Below, piece by piece: positions 49,816-59,454 of a stretch of DNA of 64,000 nucleotides. The notes beneath the pieces were generated by a model. It did not search any database, was not told the origin of the DNA, and saw only the letters and a list, made by a program, of their open reading frames with translations. Origin of the DNA: Pseudomonas marginalis (lineage in GTDB: Bacteria > Pseudomonadota > Gammaproteobacteria > Pseudomonadales > Pseudomonadaceae); assembly GCF_001645105.1 (NCBI RefSeq), contig NZ_LKEG01000026.1, forward strand, positions 649 through 64,648. The letters run 5' to 3'. The translations under genes were made by a program, and so were the position numbers. Each line of letters begins with the position of its first letter. Within the stretch, counting starts at the first letter, position 1.

Positions 49816-51678
49816 TCAATACAAAGGCATGTCGGGTTCGACGTCGCGAACCCAATGTTTCATGCCGCCCTGCAGGACTTTGGTGTTGGCGAAACCGGCG
49901 GCCAGCAAGGTGCTGGCGGCTTGCTCTGCGCGGCTGCCGGCGTAGCAGATCAGGTAGTGGGTGTTGTCACGGCTGAGGCTGTCGAGGTGGCCGTCCAGTT
50001 CGGCGAGGGGGATGTGCACCACCCCCGGCAACTTGCATACCTCTAATTCGCTGGCGTCGCGCACGTCCAGCAGCACGTCGGCGCTGCTGGGGTGTTCAAG
50101 CACTTGCTTGAGTACCTGGGGCTTGATGTAGCGCTCTTCGGCCAGGGACGGTGGGTTGGGCACGGCATCCGCGCAGACAGCGGGCGCCAGGGTTTCACTG
50201 TGGCGCGCCTCGGAACAGCAGGGGCAATCGGCGCGGCGCTTGAAGCGGATCTCGCTGAACTTCATCGCCAGCGCGTCAAAGCGCATCAAGCGGCCCGACA
50301 AGGGTTCACCAATACCGATCAGCAGTTTGATGGCCTCGGTGGCCTGGATCATCCCGACCACGCCGGGTAATACCCCGATCACGCCACCGGCGCTGCAATT
50401 GGGTGCCAGTTCGGCGGGCGGCGGGCTGGGGAACAGGCAGCGATAGCAAGGCCCGCCTTGATAGTTGAGCACGCTGATCTGCCCGTCGAAGCGGTAGATG
50501 GCGCCGTACACCAAGGGTTTGCCCAGTTGCACGCAGGCATCGTTGACGAGGTAGCGGGTGTCGAAATTGTCGGTGCCGTCGATCACCAGGTCGTAGGCGC
50601 CTACCAATTCCAGGGCGTTGTCAGCGTTCAACGCGGTGTCGTGGGCGTTGATCTGGATATGGCCGTTGAGGTCTTGCAGGCGTTGCTTGGCGGACTCGAC
50701 CTTGGGCATGCCGAGTGTGCTGTTGCCGTGGACGATCTGGCGTTGCAGGTTGCTGCTTTCCACCACATCAAAGTCCACCAGCCCCAGGGTGCCGATGCCG
50801 GCGGCGGCCAGGTACAGGCTGATCGGTGAGCCGAGGCCGCCGGTGCCGATGATCAGCACCTTGGCTTTCTTCAGGTTCAGCTGACCTTCGCGACCGACGC
50901 CGGGCAAGGTGATATGGCGCACGTAGCGCTGTACTTCTTCATTGCTCAGTGCGTCGACATCCATGCCGCCAGAGGTCGCGAGCAGGACTTCGATTTTGGC
51001 CTTTTGCGGCAAAGGCTCGTCGGCATCGATCAGCGCTTCCTCTGCCGTAAACAGGAAGTGTTCCTTGAGCTGGTTGTTCTTCTCGTGGAACAGGTGCGAA
51101 CGCAACTGTGGGTGGCTGCTGCAGAGGTTTTCAATGACTTCGCGCAATGTCGATCCGGTGCCCTCAAGGGTCGATTCCGGCAGCTTGGCCACGCGAACCA
51201 GAATGTCGGGGAAAGAGACAGCGTTCATGGACAACTCCGTGTGCAGGTCGTTGAAAGGTTGAAGGGCGAAATGCTTGCCATCCCAGGCAAACAGCTTGGA
51301 GCCCAGGGCCTGGCCCTGGCGAACGTCGACCACCAGGTAGCTCACGGGGTAGATCGGCTCGCCCAGGAACAGCGCCTTGTCCTGGTCTTCGTCACTGAAA
51401 TAGGCACCGACGTCCGGGTGGGAGTGGTAGATCACCACCACTGGGTTGTCGCTGCGAAACGCTTTGTTCAGCAGCAGGGTGTCGGCCACCGAGAACGTGT
51501 AGCCGTTGGCTGCGCTGCGCGGGTACACCTCGGGGTTCTTGCGGTGCAGTTCATTCTGGATATTGCTGCCCAGGTACACGCTGCCGTCGGCGAAGATGAA
51601 ACCGCAGCATTCTTCGGGGTAACTGCGGCGGGCGTGGGCGTAGATCTGTTCCAGGGCGGTGGGGCGGAGGACGTCCAT
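49816..51678 (-). CDS. JAMM protease - ubiquitin-like domain - E1-like adenylyltransferase - rhodanese fusion
   Basis: The product is 620 aa with four domains. JAB/JAMM, about 1-140: Glu23 in YPEECCGF and HSHPDVGAYFSDED, which fits HxHx7SxxD (His85, His87, Ser95, Asp98). A MoaD/ThiS-like beta-grasp domain, about 152-238, ends in ATSGG. ThiF/MoeB E1-like domain, about 245-490: GTGGLGSPISLYLAAAG, DGTDNFDTRYLVND, zinc cysteines CYRC and CPCC, and Cys428 in NCSAGGV. Rhodanese, about 515-620: active Cys578 in CYAGSR. It could adenylate and thiolate the Gly-Gly tail and release it by the JAMM domain. An ATG at 51723 overlapping the previous stop is an alternative start. Confidence 0.88.
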   Translation of the reverse strand: MDVLRPTALEQIYAHARRSYPEECCGFIFADGSVYLGSNIQNELHRKNPEVYPRSAANGYTFSVADTLLLNKAFRSDNPVVVIYHSHPDVGAYFSDEDQDKALFLGEPIYPVSYLVVDVRQGQALGSKLFAWDGKHFALQPFNDLHTELSMNAVSFPDILVRVAKLPESTLEGTGSTLREVIENLCSSHPQLRSHLFHEKNNQLKEHFLFTAEEALIDADEPLPQKAKIEVLLATSGGMDVDALSNEEVQRYVRHITLPGVGREGQLNLKKAKVLIIGTGGLGSPISLYLAAAGIGTLGLVDFDVVESSNLQRQIVHGNSTLGMPKVESAKQRLQDLNGHIQINAHDTALNADNALELVGAYDLVIDGTDNFDTRYLVNDACVQLGKPLVYGAIYRFDGQISVLNYQGGPCYRCLFPSPPPAELAPNCSAGGVIGVLPGVVGMIQATEAIKLLIGIGEPLSGRLMRFDALAMKFSEIRFKRRADCPCCSEARHSETLAPAVCADAVPNPPSLAEERYIKPQVLKQVLEHPSSADVLLDVRDASELEVCKLPGVVHIPLAELDGHLDSLSRDNTHYLICYAGSRAEQAASTLLAAGFANTKVLQGGMKHWVRDVEPDMPLY

Positions 51679-51719
51679 GTGGCTCTCGCGTTGCTGATGT
51701 TGATGGGGCAGGGAAGGGG

Positions 51720-52670
51720 TCATTTTTTCTTGGCCAGGAGTTTTTCAACCGGCAACTTGGTGATCGCAAAGCCGGCCAGCAGGATGGCCGAATACAGCAT
51801 CAGGTCACGGGAAATCGACACGCCTTCGTACCAGGCGCCAATGATCACCGCGAACACTGGGAAGATGATGAACACGAATGACAGGATGATCGGGCTCAAG
51901 CGCTTGAGCAGCATGAAGTACACGATGAACCCGCCCACCGAGGCCACCAGGCCCAGGTAGAACAGGGCGCCCCAAGAGCGCAAGGTGATGGCGTCGAAGG
52001 TCGGCGCTTCAAACCACAGCCCGGCGACGAACAGCATCATCCCGGCAATGCCGATGGGCAGGGTGTTGTAGGTGATCACGCTGATGGCGCTGCCTTTCTG
52101 CTTGGTAATGACGTAGCACAAGGCATGCATGATCGCAGCGGTCAGAATCGCCAGTACCCCGAAGAACTCGGCGTGGTCCAGGTGCAGGCCCTGGCTCTTG
52201 ATGATCATGTAGAGGCTGCCGAAACCGATACCGATACCGACCACCTGGGAAAAGTAGATGCGCTCGCGCAGGAACAGCGCGGAGAAGATCAGGATGAACA
52301 CCGGCATGCAACTGAACAGCAGCGCGGTAAGGCCGGACGAGACATGCATTTCGCCGTAGTTGAGCAGGTAGTAGGGCACGCTGAAGTAGGACAGGGTTAC
52401 AAACACAAAAAACCAGCGGCTTTCACGGGGAAACAGGATCGGCTCGCGGCGCACCATGGCAAAACACAGGAACAGCGGGAAAGCGATCAGGAAGCGCAGG
52501 CCGGCGGACGTCAGCGGCGGCACGCTCTCCACGGCAATCTTGATCCCCAGCCACGTAGTGCCCCAACTCAGGCAAACGATCAGGAACATCACGCTGGTGA
52601 TCAGCCCGGCCAGCCACTGTTTTTGGGTTTTGGTCTTGGCGGTGTTTTCGAGAACGGCGGACATTGGCAT
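51720..52670 (-). CDS. EamA-family exporter
   Basis: The product is 316 aa with ten membrane helices in two EamA repeats (VCLSWGTTWLGIKIAVESVPPL; LYLGLVASVGGFIVYFMLL). Family members export cysteine, O-acetylserine or other metabolites (YdeD/RhtA type). It is the first gene of the cysteine-synthase-like operon, so it probably exports the product or relieves thiol toxicity. A sigma-70-like promoter lies 30 bases upstream. Divergent MocR gene at 52774. Confidence 0.87.
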   Translation of the reverse strand: MPMSAVLENTAKTKTQKQWLAGLITSVMFLIVCLSWGTTWLGIKIAVESVPPLTSAGLRFLIAFPLFLCFAMVRREPILFPRESRWFFVFVTLSYFSVPYYLLNYGEMHVSSGLTALLFSCMPVFILIFSALFLRERIYFSQVVGIGIGFGSLYMIIKSQGLHLDHAEFFGVLAILTAAIMHALCYVITKQKGSAISVITYNTLPIGIAGMMLFVAGLWFEAPTFDAITLRSWGALFYLGLVASVGGFIVYFMLLKRLSPIILSFVFIIFPVFAVIIGAWYEGVSISRDLMLYSAILLAGFAITKLPVEKLLAKKK

Positions 52671-52701
52671 CGTTTATTGCTTCCCTGAGCCGGAATTGAA
52701 C

Positions 52702-52730
52702 TCTATATTGAGCTTGTAATGAGTTGTAAA
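52702..52730 (-). promoter_or_regulatory. Promoter of the EamA/JAB-E1 operon
   Basis: On the minus strand TTTACA (52730-52725) and TATAGA (52707-52702) are 17 bases apart. The 103-base divergent gap also has repeated TTGAAC (52696, 52741) and TTGTAA (52714, 52724) units that may be MocR binding sites. Confidence 0.55.
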
Positions 52731-52773
52731 AATCGGCGATTGAACCCGTAAAAGCACACTATTAGGGCGAAAG

Positions 52774-54198
52774 ATGGCTGTCAAAACAAATATTGACATG
52801 GTGTCAATTATGCGTGAGGGGTTGTCCAACGGGCAGGGCGTGAAGTACAAGCGCCTGTCCGATGTCATGGAACGGGGCATCCTTGAAGGCTTGATTGAAC
52901 CGGGAAGAAAACTGCCGCCCCATCGGGTGCTTTCCGACAACCTGGGTGTGACGATAGGCACCATCAGCCGGGCCTACGGCGAACTGGAACGCTTGGGCTT
53001 GGTTGTGGCGCGAGTCGGCGACGGCACGTTCGTGCGCAAGCGTGGGATGGAGCGCCAGCGCGATGAAGGTTTTCGCAACTTCAGCGAAGAGCCGCGTCAG
53101 TACTTCGACATGAGCCGCAACATGCACATCCCCGGGCAGGAGACGGTGTTCCTGGCCCAGAGCTTCCAAACCCTGTCGACCAACGCCAAGTTCCTCCAGG
53201 ACATCAGTGCCTACACCCCGGACGCCGGCCTGCCGCGCTACCGTGAAGCGGGCGCGCAATGGCTGGTGCAGCGTGATTTTCATCCGATTCCCGAGCAAGT
53301 CATCTGCGTCAACGGCGGCCAGCACGGCCTGCTGTGCTCAATGATGGCGCTGTTGCGGGCGGGCGATACGGTGGTCACCGAACAGCTGACGTATCCGGGC
53401 CTTATTACGGCCGCGCGGATGCTGGGTATCCGCCTGATCGGCCTGGACATGGACGAGGAGGGCGTGCTGCCGAGCGCGCTGGACGAAGTCTGTCGTAATC
53501 ACCGGATTTCAGCGCTGTACTGCACGCCCACGATCCAGAACCCGACCACGGCGGTGCTCTCGGTCGCGCGCCGCGAAGCGCTGGTCAAAGTGTGTCGGGA
53601 ACACAACCTGCTGATTCTTGAGGATGAAGCCCACGGTGTGTTGGTCGAAGACCGGCCGCCGCCACTCAGCTATTTCGCCCCTGAGCGTACGATTCTGATC
53701 AGCAGCCTGAGCAAAGCGGTGTCCGCCGGGCTGCGCGTGGGCTATGTGCATGCGCCGCCGGCGTTGGTCAGCCGTATTTCGGCAGCCCTGCGTTCGACCT
53801 GCTGGATGGCCACGCCCGTGACCCTTGAGCTGGCCACCCAGTGGATCGAAAACGGCACGGCGGAATACCTGCTGCGCCAGCAGATCAACGAAATCAGCCG
53901 ACGTAAAGCCCTGGTCCGCGACCTGCTGACCGGGCTGGAATACCGCACCCATCTCAACAGCCCGCATTTCTGGATTGAAGTGCCGGAGCCGTGGCGTGCG
54001 TCGGAAATCGAGGCGGAGCTCAAGCAGAATAATTACCTGATCGCTACCGCTGAAGCCTTTGCGGTGGGGCAGACGGCGGTGCCTCAGTTCATTCGGGCGA
54101 GTATCTGCAATACGTCGGGGGATGATCAGTTGTTACGGGCGGGGTTTGATGCGCTGGCTACAGCATTGGGGCAGGGAGGCGGGCGCTTCCACCTGTAA
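52774..54198 (+). CDS. MocR-type regulator divergent from the cysteine-synthase-like operon
   Basis: The product is 474 aa. A GntR winged helix (about 20-90: LSDVMERGILEGLIEPGRKLPPHRVLSDNLGVTIGTISRAYGEL) is fused to a PLP aminotransferase-like domain with the PLP lysine in SSLSKAVSAGLRVGY. By position it regulates the operon at 47125-52670, sensing a PLP-reactive amine such as an amino acid. MocR proteins such as PdxR and TauR act from divergent promoters in this way. Confidence 0.88.
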   Translation: MAVKTNIDMVSIMREGLSNGQGVKYKRLSDVMERGILEGLIEPGRKLPPHRVLSDNLGVTIGTISRAYGELERLGLVVARVGDGTFVRKRGMERQRDEGFRNFSEEPRQYFDMSRNMHIPGQETVFLAQSFQTLSTNAKFLQDISAYTPDAGLPRYREAGAQWLVQRDFHPIPEQVICVNGGQHGLLCSMMALLRAGDTVVTEQLTYPGLITAARMLGIRLIGLDMDEEGVLPSALDEVCRNHRISALYCTPTIQNPTTAVLSVARREALVKVCREHNLLILEDEAHGVLVEDRPPPLSYFAPERTILISSLSKAVSAGLRVGYVHAPPALVSRISAALRSTCWMATPVTLELATQWIENGTAEYLLRQQINEISRRKALVRDLLTGLEYRTHLNSPHFWIEVPEPWRASEIEAELKQNNYLIATAEAFAVGQTAVPQFIRASICNTSGDDQLLRAGFDALATALGQGGGRFHL

Positions 54199-54214
54199 CG
54201 GCGGGCTCGCTTTA

Positions 54215-54263
54215 TTGTGGTGAGCGGGCTTGCCCAGCGCGAGGCAAGCTCGCTCACTACAAA
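54215..54263. repeat. REP palindrome (GTAGTGAGCGGGC class)
   Basis: TTGTGGTGAGCGGGCTTGCC and GGCAAGCTCGCTCACTACAA are imperfect inverted arms about ten bases apart, between the convergent mocR and ppsR genes. Confidence 0.75.
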
Positions 54264-54281
54264 AGCGGCAGGCGGTAATGA

Positions 54282-55100
54282 CTATTTGAAGCGCCGCTCC
54301 ACGCCTTTCTCCACCAGAATCTTCGCCGAAATCTCCTCCACCGAAAAATGCGTGGAATTGATGTGCGCAATATTCTCGCGACGGAACAGATTTTCTACTT
54401 CGCGCACTTCGAACTCACACTGCGCATAGCTGGAATAGCGACTGTTGGGCTTGCGCTCATTGCGGATCGCCGTGAGACGGTCCGGGTCGATGGTCAGGCC
54501 GAACAGCTTGTGCGAGTGCGCGCGCAGGGCGGCCGGCAGCGTCAGGTGCTCCATGTCGTCCTCGGTCAGCGGGTAATTGGCTGCGCGAATACCGAATTGC
54601 ATGGCCATGTATAAACAGGTGGGCGTTTTGCCGCAGCGCGACACGCCGACCAGGATCAGGTCGGCCTTGTCGTAGTAATGGGTACGGGCGCCGTCGTCGT
54701 TGTCGAGGGCAAAGTTCACCGCCTCGATACGCTCCATATAATTGGAGTTATGCCCAATGGAATGGGACTTTCCGACCGAATAGGAGGAGTGTTCACTCAA
54801 CTCCTGCTCCAGCGGGGCCAGGAAGGTCGAGAAAATGTCGATCATGAAACCATTCGACGTTGCGAGAATCTCACGGATGTCTTGATTGACGATGGTGTCG
54901 AAAATGATCGGCCGGAAACCGTCTTTTTCAGCCGCCAGATTGATTTGTTGTACCATGGCCCGCGCTTTATCCACGCTGTCGATGTACGGACGCGTGAATT
55001 TGGCGAAGGTAATGTTTTCGAACTGCGCGAGCAGGCTCTGGCCCAATGTTTCGGCTGTGATGCCGGTGCCGTCGGAGATAAAGAAAGCAGATCGTTTCAT
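54282..55100 (-). CDS. ppsR: PEP synthase regulatory kinase/pyrophosphorylase (PSRP, DUF299)
   Basis: The product is 272 aa. It starts [23 protein letters not shown] and carries the P-loop [19 protein letters not shown] inactivates PEP synthase by ADP-dependent phosphorylation and reactivates it by Pi-dependent removal. I chose the ATG at 55100; the longer frame adds 35 unrelated residues. It is divergent from ppsA, its target, the usual Pseudomonas arrangement. Confidence 0.93.
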   Translation of the reverse strand: MKRSAFFISDGTGITAETLGQSLLAQFENITFAKFTRPYIDSVDKARAMVQQINLAAEKDGFRPIIFDTIVNQDIREILATSNGFMIDIFSTFLAPLEQELSEHSSYSVGKSHSIGHNSNYMERIEAVNFALDNDDGARTHYYDKADLILVGVSRCGKTPTCLYMAMQFGIRAANYPLTEDDMEHLTLPAALRAHSHKLFGLTIDPDRLTAIRNERKPNSRYSSYAQCEFEVREVENLFRRENIAHINSTHFSVEEISAKILVEKGVERRFK

Positions 55101-55278
55101 TTGAGCCCTGGGCCTTAAGCTGATGGCGAATCTTGGATATGATAGGCGCGATTTTGCCGTCCCGCGGTGGGCCGCATTCTCACTTATTTTCCAGGTCCAG
55201 GCCACAAGCGCTGGCGAACGCTCCTACTGAGCAGCCAGCGTCCTGAGCTTTTCCAACACAGAAAGTGGAGAGATCACC

Positions 55279-57654
55279 TTGGTAGAGTACGTAGTTTCCC
55301 TCGATAAGCTCGGCGTCCATGATGTAGAGCACGTGGGGGGCAAGAACGCATCCCTCGGCGAGATGATCAGTAATCTTGCAGGCGCAGGTGTATCGGTGCC
55401 CGGTGGTTTCGCCACCACGGCCCAGGCTTACCGCGATTTCCTCGAACTGAGCGGCCTCAATGCTCAGATCCACGCCGCGCTGGACGCTCTGGACGTTGAT
55501 GACGTCAATGCCCTCGCCAAGACCGGTGCCCAGATCCGCCAATGGATCATGGACGCCGAGTTCCCTGAGAAGCTCAACGAAGAAATCCGCACCGCCTTCG
55601 CCACCCTGTCGGCCGGCAACCCGGACATGGCTGTTGCCGTGCGCTCCTCGGCCACCGCCGAAGACTTGCCGGATGCCTCCTTCGCCGGCCAGCAAGAGAC
55701 CTTCCTGAACATCCGCGGCGTCGAAAACGTGATCCGCGCAGCCAAGGAAGTCTTCGCCTCGTTGTTTAACGATCGCGCGATTTCCTACCGTGTGCACCAG
55801 GGTTTCGACCATAAGCTGGTGGCTTTGTCTGCCGGTGTACAGCGCATGGTGCGTTCGGAAACCGGCACTGCCGGCGTCATGTTCACCCTCGATACCGAAT
55901 CGGGCTTCCGTGACGTGGTGTTTATCACCGGCGCCTACGGCCTGGGCGAAACCGTCGTACAAGGCGCGGTCAACCCCGACGAATTCTACGTACACAAACA
56001 TACCCTTGAGGCTGGTCGCCCGGCCATCTTGCGCCGCAACCTGGGCAGCAAGGCCATCAAGATGATCTACGGTGACGAGGCCAAAGCCGGTCGCTCGGTT
56101 AAAACCGTTGAGGTGGACAAGGCCGAACGCGCCCGTTTCTGCCTGAGCGACGCGGAAGTCAGCGAGTTGGCCAAGCAAGCGATGATCATCGAAAAGCACT
56201 ACAAGTGCCCGATGGACATCGAATGGGCCAAGGACGGTGACGACGGCAAGCTGTACATCGTGCAGGCCCGTCCGGAAACCGTGAAGAGCCGTACTTCGGC
56301 CAACGTCATGGAACGCTACCTGTTGAAAGAGACCGGCACGGTGCTGGTGGAAGGTCGCGCCATCGGCCAGCGCATCGGCGCGGGCAAGGTGCGGATCATC
56401 AAGGACGTGTCCGAAATGGACAAAGTCCAGCCAGGTGACGTTCTGGTCTCCGACATGACCGACCCGGATTGGGAACCGGTGATGAAACGCGCCAGCGCCA
56501 TCGTCACCAACCGTGGCGGGCGTACCTGCCACGCGGCGATCATCGCCCGTGAGCTGGGGATTCCGGCCGTAGTGGGTTGCGGCAACGCCACCCAACTGCT
56601 CAAGGACGGCCAGGGCGTGACCGTGTCCTGCGCCGAAGGCGATACCGGCTTCATCTTCGAAGGCGAGTTGGGCTTCGACATCAAGCAAAACTCCATCGAC
56701 GCCATGCCGGACCTGCCGTTCAAGATCATGATGAACGTCGGCAACCCGGACCGCGCCTTTGACTTCGCGCAGTTGCCGAACGCCGGTGTGGGCCTGGCCC
56801 GCCTGGAGTTCATCATCAACCGCATGATCGGCGTGCACCCCAAGGCCCTGTTGAACTACGACGGCCTGCCGCTGGACATCAAGGAAAGCGTCGACAAGCG
56901 TATTGCCGGCTACAACGACCCGGTCGGCTTCTACGTCGAGAAGCTGGTGGAAGGCATCAGCACCTTGGCGGCGGCGTTCTACCCGAAAAAAGTCATCGTG
57001 CGCCTGTCGGACTTCAAGTCCAACGAATACGCGAACCTGATCGGCGGCAAGCTCTACGAGCCGGAAGAAGAAAACCCGATGCTGGGCTTCCGTGGTGCCT
57101 CGCGTTACATCAGCGAAGCGTTCCGTGATTGCTTCGAACTCGAATGCCGCGCCCTCAAGCGCGTGCGCAACGAGATGGGCCTGACCAACGTCGAGATCAT
57201 GGTGCCGTTCGTGCGCACCCTGGGCGAGGCGAGCCAGGTGGTCGACCTGCTGGCTGAAAACGGTCTGTCGCGTGGCGAAAACGGTCTGCGCGTGATCATG
57301 ATGTGCGAACTGCCGTCCAACGCCATCCTGGCCGAAGAGTTCCTGGAGTTCTTCGACGGTTTCTCCATCGGCTCCAACGACCTGACCCAACTGACCCTGG
57401 GCCTAGACCGCGACTCCGGGATCATCGCGCACCTGTTCGACGAGCGTAACCCTGCGGTCAAGAAGCTGCTGGCCAATGCCATCCAGGCGTGTAACAAGGC
57501 CGGCAAGTACATCGGTATCTGTGGCCAAGGCCCTTCCGACCACCCTGACCTAGCCAAATGGCTGATGGAGCAGGGCATCGAAAGCGTCTCGCTGAACCCC
57601 GATTCCGTGCTGGAAACCTGGTTCTTCCTGGCGGAAGGCCAAGCGTCCGTCTAA
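55279..57654 (+). CDS. ppsA: Phosphoenolpyruvate synthase
   Basis: The product is 791 aa and complete. An N-terminal ATP-grasp domain ([36 protein letters not shown]), the phosphohistidine domain ([18 protein letters not shown], His about 417) and the C-terminal PEP-binding barrel ([11 protein letters not shown], catalytic Cys) are all present. It makes PEP from pyruvate and ATP in gluconeogenesis. The start is TTG at 55279 with GGAGAG upstream, which matches homologues beginning [11 protein letters not shown]. Confidence 0.95.
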   Translation: MVEYVVSLDKLGVHDVEHVGGKNASLGEMISNLAGAGVSVPGGFATTAQAYRDFLELSGLNAQIHAALDALDVDDVNALAKTGAQIRQWIMDAEFPEKLNEEIRTAFATLSAGNPDMAVAVRSSATAEDLPDASFAGQQETFLNIRGVENVIRAAKEVFASLFNDRAISYRVHQGFDHKLVALSAGVQRMVRSETGTAGVMFTLDTESGFRDVVFITGAYGLGETVVQGAVNPDEFYVHKHTLEAGRPAILRRNLGSKAIKMIYGDEAKAGRSVKTVEVDKAERARFCLSDAEVSELAKQAMIIEKHYKCPMDIEWAKDGDDGKLYIVQARPETVKSRTSANVMERYLLKETGTVLVEGRAIGQRIGAGKVRIIKDVSEMDKVQPGDVLVSDMTDPDWEPVMKRASAIVTNRGGRTCHAAIIARELGIPAVVGCGNATQLLKDGQGVTVSCAEGDTGFIFEGELGFDIKQNSIDAMPDLPFKIMMNVGNPDRAFDFAQLPNAGVGLARLEFIINRMIGVHPKALLNYDGLPLDIKESVDKRIAGYNDPVGFYVEKLVEGISTLAAAFYPKKVIVRLSDFKSNEYANLIGGKLYEPEEENPMLGFRGASRYISEAFRDCFELECRALKRVRNEMGLTNVEIMVPFVRTLGEASQVVDLLAENGLSRGENGLRVIMMCELPSNAILAEEFLEFFDGFSIGSNDLTQLTLGLDRDSGIIAHLFDERNPAVKKLLANAIQACNKAGKYIGICGQGPSDHPDLAKWLMEQGIESVSLNPDSVLETWFFLAEGQASV

Positions 57655-57672
57655 GGTCGTTACGTCAAAAGT

Positions 57673-57747
57673 GCCGGTCACCTCTCGAGGGTGACCGGCA
57701 TTCTTATCTGTGCAGGGCGGAATTCCTTCCGGACGCCGCCCTTTTTT
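57673..57747 (+). terminator. Terminators after ppsA
   Basis: Two hairpins follow ppsA: GCCGGTCACC / GGTGACCGGC (57673-57699, no strong T-run) and GGGCGG / CCGCCC (57715-57741) followed by T6. Confidence 0.7.
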
Positions 57748-57760
57748 GTGCAAGAGCATT

Positions 57761-58750
57761 ATGCAAAGCAGCAGCAACCTGTTTCCCGTCGCCCTGATCA
57801 GCGCTGAACGTCGTGGCGACCTGAGTGAAGATGTGTACCGCCTCAAACCCGGTAACAGCCCCGACGGTACCGTCGAGCTGGCCGTTACTCGTTTGGGCTT
57901 GGCCGATGTCCCGGAAAACCGGGGCATCCCGGTTATTTTGTTGCATGGCAGTTTTTCCAACCGGCGCTTCTGGTACTCACCCAAGGGCATTGGCCTGGGG
58001 GCTTACCTGGCACGCCAGGGGTTTGATGTGTGGATCCCGGAAATGCGCGGCCATGGTTTGTCCAAGCGCAATCATAACTACGCCCGCAATCGCGTCGCTG
58101 ACTATGCACGCTATGACTTGCCGGCGATTGGCGCGTTTGTGCGTGAGCAGAGTGCGCAGATTCCCCACTGGATCGGCCATTCCCTGGGCGGCACAAGCCT
58201 GGCTGCGGCGCTGGGTGGGCACCACCTTGGCGCGCCGGCAGTGGCTTCGGTGGCGTTGTTTGGTTGCCAGGTCAGCCGCACCCACTGGCCGTTGAAATTG
58301 CCACCGGTGGAGTGGACTGGCCGCTTGCTGCTGAAACGCTTCGGCGAACTGTCCGGCTCACGGTTCAAGCGTGGCCCGGAGGACGAGCCCGCGGGCGTGT
58401 TGATCGAAGCCATGCGTTGGAATGGTCTGTTCGGCCGCTTTGGCGAGGGTAAAAACGACTGGTGGAAAGGCTTGGCAAGTGTCGATGTGCCGTTGTTGGC
58501 GGTCAGCGCCGCCGGCGATCATCAGGACCCTGACTGGGCGTGTCGCAAATTGTTCGAGCAAGTCGGATCCGAGCACCGTCAATACCTGTGCCTGGGCCGC
58601 CAGCAAGGGTTTACCGAGGATTTCGGGCACGTGGAAATGCTGGTCAGCAAAGCCGCACAGGTTCAAGTGTGGCCATTGGTGGAGCAGTGGTTGAAAGATC
58701 CGCTCACACCCTTATTCGGTGTGCAGGCCGAGGTGCTGGCCACGGTTTGA
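57761..58750 (+). CDS. Alpha/beta-fold hydrolase
   Basis: The product is 329 aa. The oxyanion motif is VILLHGSFSNRRFW and the nucleophile elbow is WIGHSLGGTSL (Ser). Catalytic Asp and His are probably in SAAGDHQDPD and DFGHVEMLV. No signal peptide. It is the PA1771-like gene always found between ppsA and rraA in Pseudomonas. Substrate unknown, probably an ester or lipid-derived compound. I chose the ATG at 57761. Confidence 0.87.
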   Translation: MQSSSNLFPVALISAERRGDLSEDVYRLKPGNSPDGTVELAVTRLGLADVPENRGIPVILLHGSFSNRRFWYSPKGIGLGAYLARQGFDVWIPEMRGHGLSKRNHNYARNRVADYARYDLPAIGAFVREQSAQIPHWIGHSLGGTSLAAALGGHHLGAPAVASVALFGCQVSRTHWPLKLPPVEWTGRLLLKRFGELSGSRFKRGPEDEPAGVLIEAMRWNGLFGRFGEGKNDWWKGLASVDVPLLAVSAAGDHQDPDWACRKLFEQVGSEHRQYLCLGRQQGFTEDFGHVEMLVSKAAQVQVWPLVEQWLKDPLTPLFGVQAEVLATV

Positions 58751-58938
58751 GGCAACGCTCTGCCAAGGGCGTTTCACTCGTGTGTGGTTGCGGCTAAGAT
58801 ATGACGCGTTAAACGCTTCTGGTCATATTCAGTCGCGCAGTGGCTATTGCGTTGCGGCGATGCGGATGGGATGTTTCGCCCCTGCTTGGGCTGGCGCTTC
58901 TTTCGAAAGACACCTCTTTGACAGAAAGGAATTTTTCA

Positions 58939-59430
58939 ATGAACCATTACGTGACCCCTGACCTGTGCGACGCCTACCCGGAACTGGTGCAGGTGCTTGA
59001 GCCGATGTTCAGCAATTTCGGCGGCCGAGATTCCTTTGGTGGTGAAATTGTCACCCTAAAATGTTTCGAAGATAACTCCTTGGTCAAGGAACAGGCCGAC
59101 CAGCCTGGCGCCGGCAAGGTGCTGGTGGTCGATGGGGGTGGTTCCCTGCGCCGCGCGCTGCTGGGCGACATGATCGCCGAGAAAGCCGCAAAAAATGGCT
59201 GGGAAGGCCTGGTGATCTACGGCTGCATCCGTGACGTCGATGTGATCGCCCAGACCGACCTGGGGGTGCAGGCCTTGGCGAGTCACCCGATGAAGACCGA
59301 CAAACGCGGCATCGGTGACTTGAACGTGGTGGTCACGTTTGCGGGGGTGACGTTCCGTCCGGGTGAGTACATCTACGCCGACAACAACGGCGTGATTGTG
59401 TCGCCCAGCCCGCTGAAAATGCCTGAATAA
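58939..59430 (+). CDS. rraA: Regulator of RNase E activity A
   Basis: The product is 163 aa. Signatures: [40 protein letters not shown] and [16 protein letters not shown]. RraA binds RNase E and inhibits cleavage; related folds are aldolases. An ATG at 58939 follows AAAGGA. It sits in the conserved ppsA-hydrolase-rraA-cmaX order. Confidence 0.93.
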   Translation: MNHYVTPDLCDAYPELVQVLEPMFSNFGGRDSFGGEIVTLKCFEDNSLVKEQADQPGAGKVLVVDGGGSLRRALLGDMIAEKAAKNGWEGLVIYGCIRDVDVIAQTDLGVQALASHPMKTDKRGIGDLNVVVTFAGVTFRPGEYIYADNNGVIVSPSPLKMPE

Positions 59431-59454
59431 ACCGCAATAATCGACGGGGTGAGG

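Noticed and set aside
9946..54263. Possible CRISPR-like repeats among the many short palindromes
   Set aside because: The copies are dispersed at gene ends, palindromic, and never form a regular repeat-spacer array; no cas genes are present.
55180..57390. Long open frame antisense to ppsA
   Set aside because: ppsA is complete and highly conserved on the plus strand; the antisense frame is a codon-bias artefact.
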